Assembly (NCBI GenBank): GCA_038199035.1
Contig: JBBPZM010000045.1
Location: 1-16,163 of the forward strand
Direction: 5' to 3'
Length of the DNA stretch: 16,163 bases
Source: DATAEY01 sp038199035
GTDB lineage: Bacteria; Actinomycetota; Thermoleophilia; Solirubrobacterales; Solirubrobacteraceae
Shown: positions 1-7,625 of the stretch, piece after piece
Numbering within the stretch: position 1 is the first letter of the stretch
How the letters are laid out: each line of letters opens with the position of its first letter
Translations under genes and position numbers: made by a program
The notes under the pieces: model-generated
Told to the model about the DNA's origin: nothing
The model's database searches: none
The model's input: the letters and a program-made list of their open reading frames with translations, nothing else

Positions 1-863
1 GGGAACCCGGGCATCGTGCAGCCGATGCAGATCCCGCCGACGTTCGGGCACCCCCCGATCCCGGCCATCCAGCCGCGCTTGGGGACATTGCAGTTGACCA
101 CCGGCCCCCAGCAGCCGATCTTGACCTGGCACTTGGGCGAGTTGTAGTCCTTGGCGAAGTCGCCCTGCTCGTAGTAGCCGGCGCGGTCGCAGCCCTCGTG
201 CACGGTCTTGCCGAACAGCCACTGCGGCCGCAGCTGCTCGTCCAGCGGGATCGTGGGCGCCAGCCCGGCCGCCTGGTAGAGCAGCCAGGTGAGCGTCTCC
301 ATGAAGTTCTCCGGCTGCACCGGGCAGCCGGGGATGTTCACGATCGGCAGTCCGCCGGCCGACCGGAAGTCCCAGCCCAGGTAGTCGGCCAGGCCCATGC
401 ATCCAGTCGGGTTGCCGGCCATGGCGTGGATGCCGCCGTAGGTCGCGCACGTGCCCACAGCCACCACGCCCCACGCCTTGGGCGCGAGTCGGGGAAGCCA
501 GTAGTCGAGGGTCAGCGGCTCGCCGGTGGCCAAGTCGTTGCCGAACGAGGTCCAGTAGCCCTCCCCGTTGATGCTCTCGTTGGGGATCGAGCCCTCCACG
601 ACCAGCACGAAGGGGGCATCGAGCTCGTCGTTGACCGCCTGACGGAAGGGCTTGAGGAACTCCTCGCCGCCCAGGGTGGGGGAGAGGACCTTGTTGTGGA
701 GGTTGACCTTGGGCAGGCCGGGGATCGCCCCGAGCAGCACGTCCTCGATGCCGGGCTGGCCGGCCGCGGTGATGGAGATCGTGTCCCCGTCGCAGCTCAT
801 TCCCTCCGAGATCCAAAGGATGTGGACCTCCTCCACGCCTGCAGCCTGCGGTTCAGCCGCCAT
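1..863 (-). CDS. hhyS: [NiFe]-hydrogenase small subunit, group 1h (actinobacterial high-affinity) type, 3' end cut by window
   Basis: Electron-transfer subunit of an H2-oxidising [NiFe] hydrogenase; it carries three FeS clusters that take electrons from the NiFe site in the large subunit (not in window). The 287 visible residues were translated by hand from the minus strand. Proximal-cluster ligands are C24, D27 (in SCDGD), C139 (GTCATYGG) and C180 (PGCPVQ). The CxxD in place of CxxC is the three-Cys/one-Asp proximal cluster known from the actinobacterial-type enzyme. H222, C225 (HEGCDRAGYY), C245 and C251 fit the distal cluster; C258, C272, C279 and C282 fit a medial [4Fe-4S]. There is no Tat signal in the visible N-terminus, which fits this cytosolic or peripherally membrane-associated group. 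The ATG at 863 is chosen because GGAGG lies 8 nt upstream and homology begins soon after. It overlaps the hypA end by 11 bp, so it is the last visible gene of the hyp operon. The family is about 350 residues, so roughly the last fifth is missing. Confidence 0.93.
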   Translation of the reverse strand, partial: MAAEPQAAGVEEVHILWISEGMSCDGDTISITAAGQPGIEDVLLGAIPGLPKVNLHNKVLSPTLGGEEFLKPFRQAVNDELDAPFVLVVEGSIPNESINGEGYWTSFGNDLATGEPLTLDYWLPRLAPKAWGVVAVGTCATYGGIHAMAGNPTGCMGLADYLGWDFRSAGGLPIVNIPGCPVQPENFMETLTWLLYQAAGLAPTIPLDEQLRPQWLFGKTVHEGCDRAGYYEQGDFAKDYNSPKCQVKIGCWGPVVNCNVPKRGWMAGIGGCPNVGGICIGCTMPGF

Positions 864-1224
864 AGGTCATGCCTCCGTTGGTCGCCATTTCCTCTTCAAG
901 CTCGAGTGAGTCCACCAGCAGCTCCTCTCCGGCCAGCACCTCCACGTCCAAGCCGCCGCAGGCCGAGCAGCACAGGGGAAAGTCGGGCAGGACGCTGTGG
1001 GCGCCGCAGCGGCGGCAGCGCCCCGCCGCCGGCACCTCCTCCATGACCAGCTCGGCTCCCTCGACCGGCGTGCCCTGCGCGACCAGGCCGAAGGCGAACT
1101 CCAGTGCCGACGGCACGACCTGGCGCAGGTGGCCGACCTTGAGCTCCACCTTGAAGACCTGCCGACCGGCGGCGTGCTCGCTGGCGATACGCACCACCGA
1201 CTCGGCTATGGAGAGCTCGTGCAT
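853..1224 (-). CDS. hypA: Hydrogenase nickel-incorporation protein HypA
   Basis: Nickel metallochaperone that, with the GTPase HypB (not in window), inserts Ni into the hydrogenase large subunit. The 123-residue product has the canonical start MHELSIAESV, with the N-terminal Met-His that binds nickel, and a central zinc site made of two CxxC pairs (GRCRRCG near residues 69-75 and CCSACGG near 86-92). Length compares with the usual 113-120; a short Glu-rich tail accounts for the excess. The ATG at 1224 is preferred over an upstream in-frame start that would add 12 unrelated residues ahead of the conserved MHE. The gene begins 4 nt after the hypE stop and overlaps hhyS, so it is translationally coupled on both sides. 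Confidence 0.95.
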   Translation of the reverse strand: MHELSIAESVVRIASEHAAGRQVFKVELKVGHLRQVVPSALEFAFGLVAQGTPVEGAELVMEEVPAAGRCRRCGAHSVLPDFPLCCSACGGLDVEVLAGEELLVDSLELEEEMATNGGMTYGG

Positions 1225-1228
1225 CTGC

Positions 1229-2329
<1,101 letters not shown>

Positions 2330-2358
2330 GAGCTACTGCCTCCTTGCGGTCGCGGGCA

Positions 2359-3474
2359 CTAGACCACCTCACGCTCGCGGGCGAAGCGCCCGAAGTTGTA
2401 GTAGGCCGCGCACGCGCCCTCCGAGGAGACCATGCAGGTCCCGATCGGGCGCTCGGGGGTGCAGGCGGTGCCGAACACCTTGCACTCCCAGGGCTTGATC
2501 ACGCCCTTGAGCACCTCGCCGCACTGGCAGGCCTTGGGGTCGGCCACCCGCACGCCGGGGACGCTGAAGCGCAGCTCGGCGTCCCAGTCGGCGTAGGCGT
2601 CGGAGAGCTTGAGGCCGCTGTGGGAGATGAAGCCCAGCCCGCGCCACTCGAAGTGGGGGCGCAGCTCGAAGACCTCGGCCATGACCTCCAGCGCGCGCTG
2701 GTTGCCCTCGTGGGGGACGACCCGCTTGTACTGGTTCTCGACCTCGCAGCGGTCGTCGTCGAGTTGGCGCAGGATCATCTGGATGGCCTGGAGGATGTCC
2801 AGCGGCTCGAACCCGGCGATGACCACCGGCCTGTCGTAGTCGGCGGGGATGAAGTCGAAGGGCCGCGCGCCGACCACTGTGCAGACATGGCCCGGGCCGA
2901 TGAAGCCGTCGAGGCGCAGGTCGGGCGAGTCCAGCAGGGCGCGCAGCGGCGGGACGATCGTCACGTGGCTGCACATGACCGAGAAGTTGGCCACTCCCTC
3001 GGCCTTGGCCCGCTTGAGGGTCAGAGCGGTCGAGGGGGCGGTGGTCTCGAAGCCGATGGCAAAGAACACGACCTGGCGCTCGGGGTTGGCCTTGGCGATG
3101 CGCAGGGCGTCCAGCGGCGAGTAGACCATGCGGATGTCCGCGCCCCGCGCCTTGGCCTCCAGGAGGCTGCCCTCGGAGCCCGGCACGCGCATCATGTCGC
3201 CGAAGCAGGTGAAGATCACTCCGGGCTCGCGGGCCACGGCGATGCCGTCGTCCACTCGCCCCATGGGGATCACGCACACCGGGCAGCCGGGACCGTGGAC
3301 CAGCTCGACGTTGGCCGGCAGCAGGTCGTCGACGCCGTACTTGTAGATCGAGTGGGTGTGGCCGCCGCACACCTCCATGACCTTGTAGTGGCGGCCCGGC
3401 TCGACGCTGGCCAGGATCTCCCCGGCCACCGCTCGGCCCAGCTCGGCATCGCGGAACTCGTCGACGAATTTCAC
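2359..3474 (-). CDS. hypD: Hydrogenase maturation FeS protein HypD
   Basis: HypD is the scaffold on which, together with HypC, the Fe(CN)2CO moiety of [NiFe] hydrogenase is assembled. The 371-residue product has EVCGGHTHSIYKYG with Cys36 and HGPGCPVCVIP with Cys64/Cys67, matching the three functional Cys of E. coli HypD by spacing. It also has GFETTAPSTA and the C-terminal [4Fe-4S] segment with CQCGEVLKG, CKVFGTACTPERP and GTCMVSSEGACAAYY. The open frame continues upstream, but the proper start is GTG 3474 (MKFVDEFRD), which overlaps the stop of the preceding HypC-like gene as GTGA. The adjacent HypC pair is its expected partner. Confidence 0.95.
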   Translation of the reverse strand: MKFVDEFRDAELGRAVAGEILASVEPGRHYKVMEVCGGHTHSIYKYGVDDLLPANVELVHGPGCPVCVIPMGRVDDGIAVAREPGVIFTCFGDMMRVPGSEGSLLEAKARGADIRMVYSPLDALRIAKANPERQVVFFAIGFETTAPSTALTLKRAKAEGVANFSVMCSHVTIVPPLRALLDSPDLRLDGFIGPGHVCTVVGARPFDFIPADYDRPVVIAGFEPLDILQAIQMILRQLDDDRCEVENQYKRVVPHEGNQRALEVMAEVFELRPHFEWRGLGFISHSGLKLSDAYADWDAELRFSVPGVRVADPKACQCGEVLKGVIKPWECKVFGTACTPERPIGTCMVSSEGACAAYYNFGRFAREREVV

Positions 3475-3719
3475 GCCGCCACCTCCTCGTGCGTCAGGTG
3501 GACGAGCGCCACGCCGGCGTGCACGAGCAGCGAGTCGCCGAGCGCCACCGGGGCCACCAGCTCGACCTCGACCGTGCTGGTCGCGCCGTCCCGCGCGGCG
3601 CAGAGCGCCAGCCGGCGCTCCTCGTCGATGCGCGTCACCCGCATCGGCACCCCCTCGTCCCCGCAGGTGATGCAGTGGTCGCTGCCACACGCGGGGGCGG
3701 GATGGTGCGAGGAGATCAC
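3471..3719 (-). CDS. Second HypC/HupF-like hydrogenase chaperone with an N-terminal Cys/His cluster
   Basis: This 82-residue protein of the HypC/HupF family lies between hypC and hypD. Instead of the usual MC(L/I)xIPG start it carries a Cys/His-rich leader: HH at 5-6, C11, H15, C16 and C19 (CITCGDEG). The HypC beta-barrel signature follows, with MRVTRID near 26-32, APVALGDSLLVHAG near 56-69 and a final HLTHEE. C19 aligns roughly where Cys2 of HypC sits, so it may take the Fe-ligand role, or the extra Cys may bind a metal. The GTG at 3719 overlaps the hypC stop and its own stop overlaps the hypD start, both as GTGA, so the three genes are coupled. I recall similar CITCxDE proteins in actinobacterial hydrogenase operons, but their specific role is unknown to me. 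Confidence 0.82.
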   Translation of the reverse strand: MISSHHPAPACGSDHCITCGDEGVPMRVTRIDEERRLALCAARDGATSTVEVELVAPVALGDSLLVHAGVALVHLTHEEVAA

Positions 3720-3994
3720 TCGATCACGCTGGCCTTGAGTTCCTCGAGCTCCTGCTCGTACTCCGCGCCCATCTGCTCGAGCAGCTCGCGGGTGGCCCTG
3801 GCCTCCTCCTCGTCGATCTGGGAGATCGCGAAGCCGACGTGGATGAGGACCCAGTCCCCGGGCCCGACGCCCGCCCCGTCGACGTCCAGCAGACCCACGT
3901 TGACGTTGCGCTGCACGCCCGCGACGTCGACCTTGGCGAGCCGGTTGGGCTCGTCGACTACTTCCACGACTTGGCCGGGGATGGCCAGGCACAC
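3716..3994 (-). CDS. hypC: Hydrogenase assembly chaperone HypC
   Basis: Small chaperone that holds Fe(CN)2CO with HypD and delivers it to the hydrogenase large-subunit precursor. The 92-residue product starts MCLAIPGQVVEV with the essential Cys2 and contains GDWVLIHVGFAI with His52 and the characteristic IDEEEA that follows. A C-terminal acidic helix (residues 70-92) makes it slightly longer than the 75-90 norm. The start is GTG 3994, with GAGGGAG 8 nt upstream. It is the first gene of the minus-strand hyp-hhy operon; a sigma-70-like promoter candidate lies 80-107 bp upstream. Confidence 0.95.
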   Translation of the reverse strand: MCLAIPGQVVEVVDEPNRLAKVDVAGVQRNVNVGLLDVDGAGVGPGDWVLIHVGFAISQIDEEEARATRELLEQMGAEYEQELEELKASVIE

Positions 3995-4072
3995 GGCTGC
4001 GTCTCCCTCGATCGCAATGCCCCGTCGTCCGCAGATTTCCCTTTGAGATCCTCGGTCCGCGGGGCTAGCGCC

Positions 4073-4101
4073 GGTATATCACTCTGGCCTGACCCCGTAA
4101 A
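4073..4101 (-). promoter_or_regulatory. Candidate sigma-70-type promoter of the hyp-hhy operon
   Basis: On the minus strand a -35-like TTTACG (4101-4096) and a -10-like TATACC (4078-4073) are separated by exactly 17 bp, with TG one base before the -10 (extended -10). This would start transcription near 4066, leaving a leader of about 70 nt before hypC. It is a pattern match of 4/6 plus 4/6 with no experimental support. Confidence 0.45.
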
Positions 4102-4128
4102 GCCGCAACGTCCGCACGGCGGGTCAGG
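4088..4128. promoter_or_regulatory. Inverted repeat CCTGACCC-N25-GGGTCAGG, possible operator
   Basis: Perfect 8-bp arms at 4088-4095 and 4121-4128 are separated by 25 bp. The left arm falls inside the -35/-10 spacer of the candidate hyp promoter and the right arm lies just upstream of the -35. That position suits a dimeric regulator of hydrogenase expression or of both divergent operons. It could also be chance in GC-rich DNA. The rest of the 252-bp divergent region (3995-4246) shows no further clear element; no convincing promoter for the sigma gene was found. Confidence 0.35.
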
Positions 4129-4246
4129 GGGCGCGCCGCCAGCCGCAGCCTGGCGCATTGGGCGTATCACCCCCTTCGGCCGGGGCGGTCGGTCTCGTGG
4201 TTGGCCGTGCGCCGGGGCCGGCTTTCGTGTCGTATAGGGATCGACG

Positions 4247-4783
4247 ATGGTCCTGTTCGCCGACGACGTCCACCTCGTCCGTGCGGCCCAGGCGCATGAC
4301 GTCCACGCCTTCGAGGTGCTGATACGACGCCACGAGGGGGCCGTCTACCGTGTGGCCCTGCGCATGCTCGGCAATCCTCAGGACGCGGAGGACGCCGCGC
4401 AGGACGCGCTGATCCAGGCCTGGCGGGCGCTGCCGTCGTTTCGCGGGGCCAGCGCCTTTTCCAGCTGGCTGTACCGCATCGTCACCAACCGCTGCCTGAC
4501 GCTGCTCGCGGGCCGCCGGGCGGTCGTGCCCCTCGAGGACGATCGACCCGATTCGCGGCCGGGTCCCGAGGCGACCGTCGAGGCGGAGGAGGGCTTCGAG
4601 GAGCTCAAGACGGCGATCATGGCCCTGACGCCCGAGCAGCGCGCGCCGCTGGTCCTGCGCGAGTTCGAGGGGCTGTCCTACGAGGAGATCGGCGAGGTGC
4701 TCGACCTGTCGGCCGGGGCGGTGAAGGGCCGGCTGCACCGCGGCCGGCGGGAGCTGGTGGAGGAGATGCGGGCATGGAGGTGA
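4247..4783 (+). CDS. ECF-type RNA polymerase sigma factor
   Basis: Alternative sigma factor of 178 residues with region 2 (about 20-88: AFEVLIRRHEGAVYRVALRML, GNPQDAEDAAQDALIQAWR, SSWLYRIVTNR) and region 4 (about 115-174: ALTPEQRAPLVLREFEGLSY, EEIGEVLDLS, GAVKGRLHRGRREL). There is no region 1 or 3, as expected for an ECF factor. The ATG at 4247 has a modest AGGGA about 6 nt upstream. Its last codons overlap the next gene by 10 bp, the usual arrangement for a sigma factor and its anti-sigma partner. From context it probably controls the Asp23-type cluster downstream. Confidence 0.92.
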   Translation: MVLFADDVHLVRAAQAHDVHAFEVLIRRHEGAVYRVALRMLGNPQDAEDAAQDALIQAWRALPSFRGASAFSSWLYRIVTNRCLTLLAGRRAVVPLEDDRPDSRPGPEATVEAEEGFEELKTAIMALTPEQRAPLVLREFEGLSYEEIGEVLDLSAGAVKGRLHRGRRELVEEMRAWR

Positions 4784-5409
4784 CGGGCCGTGGCGAGCGG
4801 CTGGCCTGCGGCGCCGAGCTGGGGCAGCTGGTCGACCAGGTGGCCGAGGCGACGCCGCCAGCCGACCTCGCCCACCAGGCGGCGTGCCCTCACTGCCGGG
4901 CGGCGCTGGAGGAGCTGGAGTCCGTGTGGGGCGAGGTCCGGGACCTGGCGCGCCAGCCCGTCGCCGTGCCGGCCGGCGTGGTCGAGGCCGTGATGCGGCG
5001 CGTCCGGGCCGAGCACGCCGCTGAGTCAGTGGTCATCCCGCTGGAGACGATCGTCCCGCGACTGGTCCGCCACGCCCTCCTGACCGGCGAGAGGGGAACC
5101 ACCCAGATCGCCGACTCGGTGGTGGCCGCGGTGGTCCGCCGGGCGGCCGTACGAGTCGCCGGCGTGCACTCGGTGGGGGCAGCCGGAGGACTGGACGCGG
5201 TGGTGGGACGACTGGCGGGGCAGGCCGGCGTGGAAGTCGAGGTCGAGGGCCACCGCGTGACCGCGGCGCTGGCCATCGTCGTGCTCTACGGGTATGCGAT
5301 CCCCGAGGTGGTGAAGGCCGTACGCGAGCGCGTGGTCGAGGCCGTCGAGCAGATCGCCGGCCTGGAGGCGGCGGCGATCGACATCACCGTCGTCGACGTG
5401 GACGGCTGA
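4774..5409 (+). CDS. Zinc-finger anti-sigma-like domain fused to an Asp23/Gls24 domain
   Basis: The protein has 211 residues. The N-terminal part (1-80) contains C12 and H34-x3-C38-x2-C41, the HxxxCxxC signature of zinc-associated anti-sigma (ZAS/zf-HC2) domains, followed by a helix. The C-terminal part (about 108-208) is an Asp23/Gls24 domain: an IADSVVAAVVRRAAVRVAGV helix, VHSVGA, the strand-rich middle, YGYAIPEVVKAVRERVVEAV and the final ITVVDVDG. No transmembrane segment separates them, so this putative anti-sigma factor is soluble, unlike most ECF anti-sigmas. The ATG at 4774 overlaps the sigma gene, so stoichiometric translation is likely. Inference: the Asp23 domain lets it sense or dock onto the Asp23/AmaP assembly encoded downstream. 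It could instead be purely structural. Confidence 0.8.
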   Translation: MEVTGRGERLACGAELGQLVDQVAEATPPADLAHQAACPHCRAALEELESVWGEVRDLARQPVAVPAGVVEAVMRRVRAEHAAESVVIPLETIVPRLVRHALLTGERGTTQIADSVVAAVVRRAAVRVAGVHSVGAAGGLDAVVGRLAGQAGVEVEVEGHRVTAALAIVVLYGYAIPEVVKAVRERVVEAVEQIAGLEAAAIDITVVDVDG

Positions 5410-5435
5410 TTCCCGGGATGAGGAATCAACGCGCA

Positions 5436-5460
5436 GAACTTTTCCGCGCGGAGGCCGTCC
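5436..5460 (+). promoter_or_regulatory. Candidate ECF-type promoter upstream of asp23
   Basis: In the 85-bp gap before the free Asp23 gene, GAAC (5436-5439, within AGAACTT) is followed after exactly 16 bp by CGTC (5456-5459). This is the spacing and style of several ECF-sigma promoters (AAC -35 core, CGT -10 core). It would let the sigma factor encoded just upstream drive the effector genes as a separate transcript. It is a short pattern, so a chance match is possible. Confidence 0.35.
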
Positions 5461-5494
5461 AACCCGTAGACGACGAGCGAACCAGGAGGCGACC

Positions 5495-5956
5495 ATGGCA
5501 GACCAGAGAGCTTCATCGGCGCAGCGCGCCGCCGGGCAGGTGGGCAGTCCGTCGGGTGAGGGCGGGGCGCTGGAGTCCTCGCGCGGCTCGACCGCCATCT
5601 CCGACGCCGTCGTCACCAAGGTGGCGGGGATCGCCGCCCGCGAGGTCGGAGGCGTGCACAACCTGGGCGGGGGTGTGGCGCGGGCGTTCGGCGGGATGAC
5701 GCAGCGGGTCGGCATCGGCGACGAGCGCACCCAGGGCGTGTCGGTCGAGGTCGGCGAGCGCGAGGCCGCCGTGGACCTCACCGTGGTGATCGAGTACGGG
5801 GAGTCCATCCCCCAGGTCGCCGAGGCGGTGCGCAGCAACGTCATCAGCCGAGTCGAGGGCATCACCGGGCTGTCGGTGACCGAGGTCAACGTGGCGGTCA
5901 ACGACCTCTACTTCCCCGGAGACGAGGAGCCTGCCGACGCCGTAACGACCGTTTAG
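5495..5956 (+). CDS. Asp23/Gls24 family envelope stress protein
   Basis: Cytoplasmic Asp23-type protein of 153 residues. A low-complexity N-terminus (1-30) precedes the domain (about 31-135): STAISDAVVTKVAGIAAREV, GVHNLGGG, a Gly-rich loop, VDLTVVIEYGESIPQVAEAV, and VTEVNVAVNDLYFP. Asp23 proteins form membrane-tethered filaments or patches through the AmaP anchor in Firmicutes; AmaP-like genes lie 0.5-2 kb downstream here. The start ATG has AGGAGG 5 nt upstream. Its TAG stop is immediately followed by the ATG of a tiny ORF. Confidence 0.93.
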   Translation: MADQRASSAQRAAGQVGSPSGEGGALESSRGSTAISDAVVTKVAGIAAREVGGVHNLGGGVARAFGGMTQRVGIGDERTQGVSVEVGEREAAVDLTVVIEYGESIPQVAEAVRSNVISRVEGITGLSVTEVNVAVNDLYFPGDEEPADAVTTV

Positions 5957-6046
5957 ATGAGTGATTCCACGACCCCCGCGCACGCGATGACGAGGAGCCG
6001 ATCACCTAGGCGGACGGCCCCGGCGGACGACTCGATCTTCCCGTGA
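5957..6046 (+). CDS. Possible 29-residue coupled mini-ORF
   Basis: The ATG directly abuts the asp23 stop (TAGATG), and its TGA overlaps the GTG start of the next gene (GTGA), so it would bridge the two by termination-reinitiation. The peptide is Ser/Thr/Arg/Pro-rich with no recognisable motif. It may be a real small protein, a coupling device, or chance; the downstream gene has no Shine-Dalgarno of its own close to its GTG, which favours coupling. Confidence 0.3.
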   Translation: MSDSTTPAHAMTRSRSPRRTAPADDSIFP

Positions 6047-6432
6047 GCACCGCCCGACCCGGGCCGGGGCCGACGCCCCTCGCCGCGCCGTCGCGGCGCG
6101 CCCAGCTCGCCCGGCTCGCCCGCGAGGCTGCGCTGGCGACGGTCGGGGTCGCGGGAGCCAGCGCCGGTCCGCAGGGACGCTTCGCCACCGGGGATCGAGG
6201 CGAGGTGCTGGCCGGCGTCCTGGCCACGGCGCGCCGGGACGCAGCCTTCGACCTGGAGCTCAACCTGATCGTGTCCTGGCCCGCGCCGCCCCTGCACTCC
6301 CTGGCCGAAGCGGTCCGCGAGCGGGTGGTCACGGCCGCGGGACGGGCCGGCCTGGGCGACGTGCTCGGGCCGATCGGCATCTCGTTCGCCGACGTCCTCG
6401 AGCCGGCCGGCCTGGGCGGGCCGGGCCCATGA
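6043..6432 (+). CDS. Divergent Asp23-like protein
   Basis: Protein of 129 residues. After a Pro-rich leader the order matches Asp23: a helix LARLAREAALATVGVAGAS, an insert, the strand AFDLELNLIVSWPAPPLHSL, the helix AEAVRERVVTAAGRAGL and a terminal strand GPIGISFADVLE. It lacks the YGxxIPxV motif; SWPAPPLHSL occupies that place, so it is a diverged member. There is no membrane segment. The GTG at 6043 is the first plausible start after an in-frame stop at 6007-6009. The end overlaps the next gene as ATGA. Probably a partner subunit in the Asp23 scaffold, but no specific function can be named. Confidence 0.7.
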   Translation: MSTARPGPGPTPLAAPSRRAQLARLAREAALATVGVAGASAGPQGRFATGDRGEVLAGVLATARRDAAFDLELNLIVSWPAPPLHSLAEAVRERVVTAAGRAGLGDVLGPIGISFADVLEPAGLGGPGP

Positions 6433-7016
6433 TCGTGCTGCGCGCGCTGGCGCGCCTCGTGACCTTCCTCCTGCTCGTGGCCCTCGCGGTGGTCGGCCTG
6501 GCCCTCGCCGTCTTCTCGCTCGGCCCCGCCGGCTCCTTCTCGCTGCCCGGCCTGGCGCAGCTGGTCCATCTCCCGGCGCTGCGCGACGACGTCGGCCGCC
6601 TGCTTGGGGCGGTCGAGGCCAGCGGCCCTCTCGCCGCCCTGACCGGGCTCGCGGGCCTAGCCTCCGTGGTGGTCGGGCTGCTCCTGCTGGCGGGGGCCCT
6701 CGTCTCCAGGCGCGAGCGGCTGGCCGTCATGGAGCGCACCGACCAGGGCACGCTGGCCGCGAGGCGCCGTCCGCTGGGACGGGTGGCCGGCGCGCTGGTC
6801 GAGCAGGTGAGGGGCGTCACGGCCACGAAGACCAAGGTCCGTCCGGGTCGCCGGCGCGGCGGGAAGGTGGCCGTCGAAGCCGTCCATTCCCGCACCACCG
6901 ACCCCAAGCAGGTGCGCACCGCCGCCCGGGAGCTGCTCGGCCCGATCACCGAGGCCTTCGGCCTCAAGACGCGGATCCGGCCGCGTGTCGGCGACGCCAA
7001 GCAGAGGGTGGAGTAG
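6429..7016 (+). CDS. Two-helix membrane protein with cytoplasmic Asp23-like tail (DUF6286/AmaP-like)
   Basis: Protein of 195 residues. Two hydrophobic segments (about 10-32 and 69-92) flank a 36-residue loop. A basic stop-transfer SRRER and a roughly 100-residue soluble tail follow; its alternating VRGVTATKTKV and KVAVEAVHSRT strands and the TDPKQVRTAARELL helix resemble DUF6286 or a diverged Asp23 fold. This is the layout of AmaP, which anchors Asp23 to the membrane. The start ATG overlaps the preceding stop by 4 bp and the next gene starts 3 nt after its own stop. The family name is from memory and is not verified here; the topology is visible in the sequence. Confidence 0.72.
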   Translation: MIVLRALARLVTFLLLVALAVVGLALAVFSLGPAGSFSLPGLAQLVHLPALRDDVGRLLGAVEASGPLAALTGLAGLASVVVGLLLLAGALVSRRERLAVMERTDQGTLAARRRPLGRVAGALVEQVRGVTATKTKVRPGRRRGGKVAVEAVHSRTTDPKQVRTAARELLGPITEAFGLKTRIRPRVGDAKQRVE

Positions 7017-7019
7017 CCC

Positions 7020-7625
7020 ATGCTGCGCCAGCGCCTGCGGGCCCGCAGCTCGCGCGCCGCCCAGCTCGGCAGGGTCGTCACCGTGCTCGTGGCGCTGGCG
7101 CTGATCTGGTACGGCGCGATGCTCGTGCTCCTCGCCCTCAAGGCCTCGCCCGGGTCGATCAACTCGGTGAGCGGCTACCGAACGGCCTTCGACTTCCTCA
7201 CCGGGTTGACTCCGGCCGACGCCGGCAGCCACACCCGCTTGATCGTGGGCCTATCCGGCCTCGCCGCCTTTGTGGTGTTCGGCTACCTGGCGCTCACGCA
7301 GCTTCCCAGGCCCTACCTCGCGCGGGGCGACCTGCGTCTGGCCGAAGGCGAGAGGGGGGCGGTCGACGTCGAGCCGCGGGCGATCGAGCGAGCGGCCGAG
7401 GCCGCGGCGCTCGGGCGGCCCGGGGTGGTCGACGCCGCCGGGCGCTACGGCGGGGAGGACCTCACGGTGAACGTCACGGTCGGCCACGCCCGCGAGCTGC
7501 CCGATCTCCTGCGCGGCGTCCAGCGAGACGTGCGCGCGGCGCTGGACCAGCACGGCCTGCCGCCGGTGGCCGTCGACGTCACGCTCACCGGCCTGGAACG
7601 AACTCAACGAAGGGAGCTCTCATGA
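7020..7625 (+). CDS. AmaP-like alkaline-shock membrane anchor protein
   Basis: Protein of 201 residues. A basic N-terminus precedes hydrophobic helices at about 17-40 and 73-93, with a 32-residue probably external loop between them. A cytoplasmic tail (about 97-195) has Asp23-like order: the helix ERAAEAAALGRPGV, the strand DLTVNVTVG, the helix LLRGVQRDVRAALDQHGL and the strand VAVDVTLTGLE. This is the second membrane anchor of the cluster and the closer to AmaP in my recollection. GGAG lies about 8 nt before the ATG. The end overlaps the next gene by 4 bp (ATGA). Confidence 0.75.
   Translation: MLRQRLRARSSRAAQLGRVVTVLVALALIWYGAMLVLLALKASPGSINSVSGYRTAFDFLTGLTPADAGSHTRLIVGLSGLAAFVVFGYLALTQLPRPYLARGDLRLAEGERGAVDVEPRAIERAAEAAALGRPGVVDAAGRYGGEDLTVNVTVGHARELPDLLRGVQRDVRAALDQHGLPPVAVDVTLTGLERTQRRELS

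Noticed and set aside
4124..4738. 204-codon minus-strand ORF opposite the sigma gene
   Set aside because: Shadow of a clear ECF sigma factor; no family features.
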